64,000 nucleotides of DNA from Portunus trituberculatus (lineage: Eukaryota; Arthropoda; Malacostraca; Decapoda; Portunidae). The DNA is taken from NCBI RefSeq assembly GCF_017591435.1, contig NC_059304.1, forward strand, positions 32,234,740 through 32,298,739, in the 5' to 3' direction. How positions within the stretch are numbered: the stretch's first letter is position 1; each line of letters starts with the position of its first letter. Below, piece after piece: positions 57,741-64,000 of the stretch. A model generated the notes under the pieces. It saw only the letters and a program-made list of their open reading frames with translations, did no database searches and was not told the origin of the DNA. The position numbers and the translations under genes were made by a program.

Positions 57741-58987
57741 GGGTAAACAATGACGATAACTTGAGTCACAGACAGGTTAGATAAGCTCACTCAAAATACA
57801 GGTCTGCTAAACGCTCACTCTGTGAAAATGAACAATATTAGTACAAGAGTACTTAACAAGAACATAAGTGTATCAGGAGAAAAATAAATAAGATGAAATT
57901 ATACTAAGTACACTTTCAAAATAATCAAGAGATATAATAATGATAATTTACACCATAAAATGAATAAAGTGTTGCACTAATTACGTTAATATAACTATAA
58001 ATAAGAATGTAATGAAATAATTATGAGAAGTTGACAAGTAAAATAATTATGGTAAGTGCACAATAAAAGAAAATATGAACATAGGAGTTAGCCCTAAAAT
58101 TTGACACAAAGAGAACTGCGTGTCTGAGCAAAATCACGAAAAATATATAAATAATAATACATGCACACGTAAATAAGGAATCAAAGTATATAATGTACAC
58201 CAAAATATCAAAACATGCACAATAATGTAATAGTAATCAGCACTGACAAAAAGATAATGTGTAAATGTGTACTCACTGAAAAAAAAATGTGTATACGTCT
58301 TGCAAAGAAATGAATATTTGGCACCTCAACCAAAATAATAAATATGGCGTCTGCCTAGAGCTAATCAGAAAGCTCTTATGTCACAGGCGAACAATCAGAA
58401 CACTCGGCATCACTGGAAGACAATCTCTAGAGCACTGTGTTCAAAGGAGACAATATGGCGCGTTTTTTACGCGGGAACGCCAACTCACTGGTACACAAAA
58501 AATATTTATAGAAAAATAACCGCTGTAGTTATAAAGTCTTACTCACGACAGGTGATACTTATAAAGTAGCAGAGATATTTTGAGTAGTCCTCAGCTCCAC
58601 TAAAACTCCTTAGGGCTGCAGAAATAGGTCAGGAACAAACAGGGTGGTAGCTGGGGTAAGCAGGAAGGAACGCCGTCACATCACGAAGACGTAGATCGTG
58701 GGTTGTGGACGTGAGTGGCACACCGCTGGCACCATCAATATGTCCTGGTGTGGTTGAAGAAGAAACACTTGGGTCTGTTCCCCGTGTTTATTTGTAAATT
58801 ACAAGGCTTAGAGGCTTGGTAGTCGAGTAGACGTGAGAAGGCTTGGTAGCTTGGTAGCAATGAAACTTGTAGCTGTGCGGCCGTGGTGAGGCTTGTAGCG
58901 AGTGTGATGATGAAGAATTATAGTCTAGACAACTGGAGTCTGACAGTGTAGAGGTAGACTGGCTGTGCAGGACAGGATAACCAGTCA
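57741..58987. other. AT-rich stretch, possible gypsy-4 5' LTR/leader
   Basis: No gene. An AATAAA lies on the minus strand near 58790. Without a second copy I cannot say whether part of this is the LTR. Confidence 0.35.
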
Positions 58988-59690
58988 GACAAAATGGCAA
59001 GCGGGATGCCTGGCGGAGCGTGAGTCTCTATCCCGAAGCTGTGTTGGGGCAGACTGACTGAGACGCGTGGGACTGCGGAGTACTACCCCACGGTCGTAGT
59101 ACACAAAGGGTGCTGTCCAGCCTTCTTCGTCTTCTGGTGGAAGCTCAACATCCGGAAGTGGCTGGTCCGAGTCGCTGCCTTCCACGTCAACGATCTCGTC
59201 TTCTCCCTCTTCCTCCTCTTCCTCGACGGTCGCAGCCTCTTCCACTGGGTCTTCGCGGCAAGGTTGATCGTCGTCTTGGCAAAGCGGCTGGTGACTTCTC
59301 CGCGGTTTTGGTGCGTGAGTGTATGAGGTTCCAAAGTCTTGTTGTGGGATCCTTATACCAGGTAGACCGTTGTGCTTCAGCAAGAGTGGATAAGGACTTC
59401 CAAGCGACCGACGTTGCTGCCAGCAAGTACTTTTGCCGTGAAAATGCAACCTGTTATCTTAGCTTCCATATTCCATGTCCTGCGAGGTGGTTTTGAGCTT
59501 GAGGCACATGTTTTGGAGTTGTTGCCGGTCCTCGCAACATCTCGGGCCTCCGGTCCTTTGTCTCCCTCGTAGACGGTGAAGTGTACCTTGTCACCTTCAC
59601 GAGGGAGACGTTTTCTTTAAAGACCGCTTTAGGCCGGAGAAGTGTACAAAAACATCTGGAACAGGAACAGGAACAGGAACATAGATAGAA
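58988..59690 (-). pseudogene. Cold-shock (Y-box-like) domain fragment with acidic tail, copy 1
   Basis: The minus reading near 59660 gives DVFVHFSGLKRSLKK, then after a one-base shift RLPREGDKVHFTVYEGDKGP followed by EARDVARTG. DVFVH and the V.F.V.EG.KGPEA..V end are the second RNA-binding motif and last strand of cold-shock domains (Y-box proteins). The 5' half with the GFGFI-type motif is missing. Downstream an open frame (59449-58988) reads KHNGLPGIRIPQQDFGTSYT and an acidic run (VEEEEEEGEDEIVDVEGSDS). Homology is inferred from motifs. Confidence 0.5.
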
Positions 59691-60149
59691 AAGGCGGAGG
59701 GGGGAAGTGGGGATAGGGAAAGAATAGGTGGGTGATAAGAAGGGATCTTTAGTAGGAGAGTAAAGTCACTGGGGCTTGACCCAGGTGCAAGATGATGCTG
59801 AGTGTTGTTGTACTACTGTTCTTCAACGCAGGCGGTGCAGTACCTCAGCAGCTTCGTTGGGTTGATGGGCGGGGGCGGGAAGGCAGGGTCCTGTCAGCCA
59901 CCTGTTGGTGGCGTCAGGAGTGGAGAAGATGTTTAGGTGTGCTGGTTGGTTATCTCTCTCATCCTGTCTTGCTTGTACTTCTCGAATCCCTATATCAAGT
60001 CTGAGAAGGACATCTCGCTGGGTCTTGGGTCTTCGCGTCTGGTTCACGGGTTCTTGCTTCTCAGCCGGTAGTGGATGGTGTGTGGTTCCTATGCGCCGTC
60101 CTGATCAGCTGTCTCCCTCCGTGGGCTTGGTCGGGGAGTCGGTTCAGCT
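59691..60149. other. Spacer between the two cold-shock-like copies
   Basis: GC-moderate sequence with (CAGGAA)n near 59655-59680. No clear gene. The segment CCTCCGTGGGCTTGGTCGGG belongs to the tail of copy 2. Confidence 0.35.
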
Positions 60150-60720
60150 TCGGCTGCGGTAAATTTCTTCTTCTTCTTGTTGGTTGTTGTCCAGCCTTCT
60201 TCGTCTTCTATTGGAGGGTGCTCGACATCTAGAGGTGGCTGGTCTGAGTCGCTGCCTTCCACGTCGACGATCTCGTCTCCTCCTTTTTCCTCCTCTTCCT
60301 CGATGGTCGCAGCCTCTTTTTTCTGGGTCGTCGTGGCAAGGTTGGTCGTCGTCTTGGCGAAGCTGCTGGTGACTTCTTGGCGGTCTTGGTGTGTGGGAGT
60401 ATGAGGTTCCGAAGGCTTGCTGTGGGATCCTTATACCAGGTAGACCGTTGTGCTTCAGCAGGAGTGGGACAAGGACTTGCAGGCGACGGACGTTGCTGCC
60501 AGCAAGGGCTTTTGCCGTGCAGATGCAGGCAGGCTTTGGAGTTCTGGCCGGTCCTCGCAACTTCTCGGGTCTCCGGTCCTTTGTCTCCCTCGCAGACGGT
60601 GAAGTGTACCTTATCACCTTCACGGGGGAGACGCTGAGTGAGCTGGTATATATCTGTGTGGTGCGTGCGTGGCTGGCTGGTGAGCTGTGTCAGCCAATTA
60701 GTGCGCGTCATTCTGTTTCC
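60150..60720 (-). pseudogene. Cold-shock (Y-box-like) fragment with acidic tail, copy 2
   Basis: The minus reading RLPREGDKVHFTVCEGDKGP, then ETREVARTGQNSKA, then KHNGLPGIRIPQQAFGTSYS and an acidic region (IEEEEEKGGDEIVDVEGSDS in one frame). Nucleotide similarity to copy 1 runs for about 450 bp in the same orientation, about 1.05 kb apart. The DVFVH segment seen in copy 1 is absent. Frames are inconsistent, so coding is doubtful. Confidence 0.45.
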
Positions 60721-60896
60721 TTGAGAACGGCAGGGAGGACTCAGGAATTAACTAGAGGCGTTTTCAGTAGCGGCACGGCTGGGGGCAAACGGTTTTTGCA
60801 AACATAAGCAAATGGCTTTCCAAAGCGTTTGCTCGCGTTTAGCAAACGCTTTTCAGCCGATCAGCGTGGAGCAACCCCATCAACCTCAGGGCATGA
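60721..60896. other. Short unique spacer
   Basis: AGCAAACGCTTTT/AAAGCGTTTGCT repeats (60800-60855) form a small inverted pair. No gene. Confidence 0.3.
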
Positions 60897-60930
60897 GATC
60901 AATGATTGATTGATTGATACATTTATTGTT
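60897..60930 (-). repeat. Short (ATCA)n tail of LINE-E
   Basis: GATTGATTGATTGAT on the plus strand (ATCAATCA on the element strand). I-type LINEs often end in such short tandem repeats instead of poly-A. Confidence 0.6.
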
Positions 60931-61200
60931 GGATTGATAAATAACTACAACAAAGGAGGAGGATGGGCCTTGCCACCCTCCCCTAATTTTAGCAATGAGA
61001 GGATATTCCATGATATAGTGATGCAGAGTGTGTCCCCTTGATGCAGCACACAGCACACAGCACACACCACGAGAAGCACTGACTTCCCAAAAGTATTTGT
61101 AGCCTAATTTGAGCCTCATTGCCACCCTGTCATGTGATGCAGTGTGTCTCCCGTAGGTGTAAGCACAGCTCTGGGAGACAAGTGCATAGTGAAGACTAGT
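60931..61200 (-). pseudogene. LINE-E C-terminal Cys/His segment
   Basis: HDRVAMRLKLGYKYFWEVSA, then CCVLCAASRGHTLHHYIMEY. The CX2C...HTL.HYI..CP pattern matches the post-RNase H finger of I-type LINEs, though the last Cys reads Glu-Tyr. It is frameshifted from RNase H near 61200. Confidence 0.65.
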
Positions 61201-61852
61201 GATACTGCCCCCTATGGCAACAAAGTTCCAACTGATCACTAATGCTACTTTGTACAAACTCCTTAATGCTACTCTTAACATAACCCAGAGTGTACTCAGT
61301 GCCGGGGTCCACTGTGTCATCTTGTAGGGCACACTGAGCAAGGTGGTCTGCTTTTTCATTTAGCGGGATACCCACATGAGAGGGTATCCAGATGAAATGG
61401 ACAGTGGCACCGGCACTTTCTAGGGCGTGGGTGAGATCAAGACACTTATTAACTAGATCACAGTCCATGGGGGAGGTGGATTGAAGGGAATACAATGCAG
61501 CCTGACTGTCAATAAAGAAATATACATTCTTATGGAGAGGCGCCACAAAATGCAGCGCCTCCAGTACAGAATACAGTTCTGCTCTAGTGGAAGATATGGG
61601 TGCAGGAAGCCGCCTGGAAACCTCAGTGTCAGTGTAGAGACTGGCAGAGATGTAGTCACGGATGAACAGCCCACATCCAGACCTGCTGCCATTGACTGAC
61701 CCATCACAATAAACATGTATAGCCTGAACGTGTGGGTACTTGGACAATTTACTCATGAACATGTCTTGCAGCCCTCTTGGGCTGATGCAGAGAGTGAATA
61801 TCAACACTGACACGGTGAGGGTTCCAGGCGGGTTGTAGCGGTGACATAACAA
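61196..61852 (-). CDS. LINE-E RNase H, intact-looking segment
   Basis: The 218-codon frame reads HVQAIHVYCDGSVNGSRSGC (first Asp), then SSTRAELYSVLEALHF (Glu), then VYFFIDSQAALYSLQS (second Asp), then HFIWIPSHVGIPLNEKADHL (His and last Asp). All four catalytic positions D-E-D-D of RNase H1 are present. The domain removes RNA from RNA-DNA hybrids during reverse transcription. Frames before (RT) and after (tail) are shifted. Confidence 0.8.
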   Translation of the reverse strand: MLCHRYNPPGTLTVSVLIFTLCISPRGLQDMFMSKLSKYPHVQAIHVYCDGSVNGSRSGCGLFIRDYISASLYTDTEVSRRLPAPISSTRAELYSVLEALHFVAPLHKNVYFFIDSQAALYSLQSTSPMDCDLVNKCLDLTHALESAGATVHFIWIPSHVGIPLNEKADHLAQCALQDDTVDPGTEYTLGYVKSSIKEFVQSSISDQLELCCHRGQYH

Positions 61853-61885
61853 CGTTAATACAAGCCTCGGCTACACCTACACTTG

Positions 61886-63045
61886 TCAGTACTCCCCATA
61901 TCTTCCTGAGGGATGGTGTTGTAGGAGTGCGAGGATCATGATACAGGGGGTCAGTGATCCCTTTAGAGAGTCAGAGCCCGTGCATAGCATCCGACTAATT
62001 GTGCGACAAGTAATTTCCTGTACCCTACACATAATACTCGGTAGGTGCAGTTCAGCTCTTAGGACTTCAATCCGTGCAGTCCTGGGGCATCCCAAGATTA
62101 TCCGCATGGCTTCATTCTGGACAAGCTCCAGGGGACGGAGTTGGGTGGCACTAAACTGTATTAAAACAGGGGCGGCATAATCAATAAGGGACCGTATGAC
62201 AGATATATAAAACATTCTTAGGACTAGAATGCCTGTCCCCAGGCCCCTGTTGGCTAGCAGCCGAAGTGGTGCTAGCCGTGTCAGACAGAGGTCTCGAACA
62301 TAATGGATGGCTTGAAGAGACTTCCTGAAGCTCATCTGAACACCCAGGTACTTGTGTATATGAACTCTAGGGATGGGAACATTGTTTACAGTGGGCAGCC
62401 GAGAGACCTTCCCTTTAGCTTGAAATTTTGTTTTACATTCATTAATCACTAGTCCCATTTGGACACACAACACTGCCAGTTGTGACAAAGCAACCTGGAG
62501 AATCCTGGGTGTGGGGCATTGGAGGAGTATGTCATCAGCATAGATGAGGACCTGGGTGCCCTGCGGAAAGGAACAGCGTGCAATTTTGTCCATTAAAACA
62601 TTGAAAAGCATTGGACTAAGGACTCCACCCTGTGGTGTTCCAAGCTCAAAACTTCCTCAGAGGAGACTGCACCTTGAAACCAAACCTGTGCTGTTCTATT
62701 GTACAAATAGTCCCTGATCCATCCTAATAATCTACCTTTGACACCTTTGAGAATGAGTTCCTCCATAATAACATCTTTGTTGGCCCTGTCGAAGGCACCC
62801 TTGAGATCAACGAAAGCTCTGCAGGTAGCATCCTTATTTATAAGACACTCAACAAAACAATGACTTGTAGAGTGACCTTTTAGGAAGCCATGTACATTGC
62901 CAGAGAGTACATGGCCCACCTTGTATATAAGCCTGTTCAATATTACCCGTTCCATCATCTTACACAGACAGCTGGTGAGAGAAATAGGGCGAAAGGTGCC
63001 ATCACCTTTGGGTATTGGGATGACGATGGCTGTTTTCCAAGAGTG
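61886..63045 (-). pseudogene. LINE-E RT, one or two frameshifts, active site intact
   Basis: Reading minus: MERVILNRLIYKVGHVLSGN, then HGFLKGHSTSHCFVECLI, then CRAFVDLKGAFDRANKDVIM (first Asp), then a frameshift near 62640 at the GTPQGG-type motif, then MLFNVLMDKIARCS and TQVLIYADDILLQCPTPRIL (YADD), then CVQMGLVINECKTKF and HKYLGVQMSFRKSL. A complete set of RT motifs with a broken frame. Confidence 0.8.
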
Positions 63046-63575
63046 GGAAGCTTGCCTGCAGTGAAAGACATGTTAAATAAATCCAAGATAGGGTTGTCTA
63101 CCTTTACCTCCAGGAGAGCATTGAGGATATCATAGGTGATGCCATCCTTGCCAGGAGCTGTTGACTTGCCCAACTTGACTGCCGAGAGGAGTTCGTCATG
63201 CGTGATAGGCACACAGGTGTCATCCAGCAGAGGAACACTGTGGCAAAGCAACTCCATCCTTCGTGGTCTTTGCTGATCAAGCGCCTCCTGGTGTTCCACA
63301 GGAAGGCCAGAGAAGGATGAGGCTTCCTTCCACTGCAAGACGAGTTCTCGTGCCCTGCCTGCAGGATCAGGGTCACACACCTGCCGTCTGGACTTGCCCC
63401 GGAAGCTGTTGACATGGTGCCACACCTCCCGGAGGGACCGGATCCTGCACACCTTGTCCAGGAACGAGACCCAGTACTTCTTCCTTTCATGCTGCTGCAG
63501 ATCCATGAGGTGTCGAGCCATGGTAACCATGGCATCCCGTGACTCTGTGTCTGCTGGGTTGAGCTGCCAACGTCT
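63046..63575 (-). pseudogene. LINE-E endonuclease-RT linker and RT fingers start
   Basis: MDLQQHERKKYWVSFLDKVC, then LREVWHHVNSFRGKSRR, then LGKSTAPGKDGITYDILNAL, the typical APG.DGI start of the RT. A stop and frameshift near 63550-63620 separate it from the endonuclease and another near 63040 from the RT fingers (WKTAIVIPIPKGDG in another frame). Confidence 0.75.
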
Positions 63576-63610
63576 CTAGTAGGCAGCAAGAGTCTGTTGG
63601 CAGCTCAGAA

Positions 63611-64000
63611 TCACAGGATCGGTAGCGTAAGTCCAGCGGCGTGGAGCATAGCCCTTGCTGGAACTCTTGGAGTCGCGATGAATTCCTCGATGGTGTGCAG
63701 GAGTCCGTCGTACAGTGCCTCTGCATCAGCAAAGGAGCCCTTCATGGCAGCGTACCACGCCATCACATGGACGACGAGGTCCGTCATCCTGGATGGTGGC
63801 ACTGCCGGGGCGGACTGCACCGGGAGGGTCGTCTCCAGGGCGAAGTGGTCGCTCAGCAATGACCTGACAAGATAAGTTTCGGCAGTATATGTTGGCATAT
63901 TGATAAGGGCTACATAATCAAGTCTGCCTCCTTGAACATGTGTGGGTGTGTGGTCCCCAGTAAGTACAGCTGTATCTGTGGTGTCAAGGAAAGCCTTCCA
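63611..64000 (-). pseudogene. LINE-E endonuclease C-terminus, cut by window end
   Basis: AVLTGDHTPTHVQGGRLDYV, then MPTYTAETYLVRSLLSDHFA and LETTLPVQS. RLDYV...SDHFAL is the C-terminal signature of the APE-type endonuclease of LINEs, containing the catalytic Asp-His pair. The N-terminal half lies beyond the window. Confidence 0.75.

Larger units (their letters stand above)
60897..64000 (-). mobile_element. LINE-E (I/Jockey group) with EN, RT and RNase H, runs off the window
   Basis: Minus-strand order: endonuclease end (to 63611), linker, RT (63045-61886), RNase H (61852-61196), a Cys/His tail (about 61060-61010) and a 3' end at about 60897 with a short ATCA-type repeat. RNase H downstream of RT puts it in the I-like group. 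About four lesions interrupt it, but active sites survive, so it is a fairly young dead copy. The 5' end lies beyond 64000. Confidence 0.85.

Overview
The window reads as intergenic DNA of a repeat-rich arthropod genome, most probably a decapod crustacean. The grounds are TTAGG-type repeats (the arthropod telomere motif), very long AT, AGT, ATT and CT microsatellites, and a mix of Ty3/gypsy, several LINE lineages, Penelope-like, DIRS-like, hAT-like and P-like elements, most of them broken. I found no complete host gene, no tRNA or rRNA gene and no prokaryotic feature. The species call is inference. The only assembly gap is 500 N at 49862-50361.

Layout. 718-11168 (-) is a decayed Ty3/gypsy element (gypsy-1). 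Its reverse transcriptase is split by two DNA transposons (A and B) that share CCGG target sites, and A is itself split by a 4.1-kb hAT-like element. 12089-12620 (-) is a cysteine-rich gene remnant. About 12620-18125 (+) is gypsy-2, with pol largely open and a recognisable 3' LTR. 18.1-20.2 kb is simple repeat. 21.1-21.8 kb holds two weak exon-like pieces, one resembling a MADF domain. 22.3-24.6 kb is a fold-back repeat built from a LINE 3' end and split by a P-like element with a perfect 8-bp target duplication. 26.8-29.7 kb contains two LINE families joined through a palindrome, followed by 1.1 kb of (TA)n. 30.8-33.1 kb is a Penelope-like element with inverted terminal repeats, a GIY-YIG domain and hammerhead-like motifs. 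33.2-34.2 kb is the 3' end of gypsy-3. 34.4-42.2 kb is LINE material, including an ORF1 and a reverse transcriptase separated by a 1.1-kb internally deleted DIRS-like element. 42.6-43.8 kb is the second fold-back copy, inverted relative to the first. 43.8-49.2 kb is mostly trinucleotide repeat.

After the gap, 50.6-57.7 kb (-) is gypsy-4, whose gag is split by the second copy of the same hAT-like element, inverted relative to the first and about 46 kb away. 59.0-60.7 kb (-) contains two duplicated fragments resembling the end of a cold-shock (Y-box) domain plus an acidic tail. 60.9-64.0 kb (-) is a LINE with endonuclease, reverse transcriptase and RNase H, running off the window.

The elements do not form one pathway; what links them is their insertion history. 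The strongest structural results are the hAT pair with distinct perfect 8-bp target duplications, the CCGG-targeted pair inside gypsy-1, the P-like insertion inside a dispersed LINE palindrome, the non-autonomous DIRS derivative with promoter-like motifs in both terminal repeats, the hammerhead-like motifs in the Penelope-like termini, and a LINE whose FADD active-site codons are triplicated in tandem.
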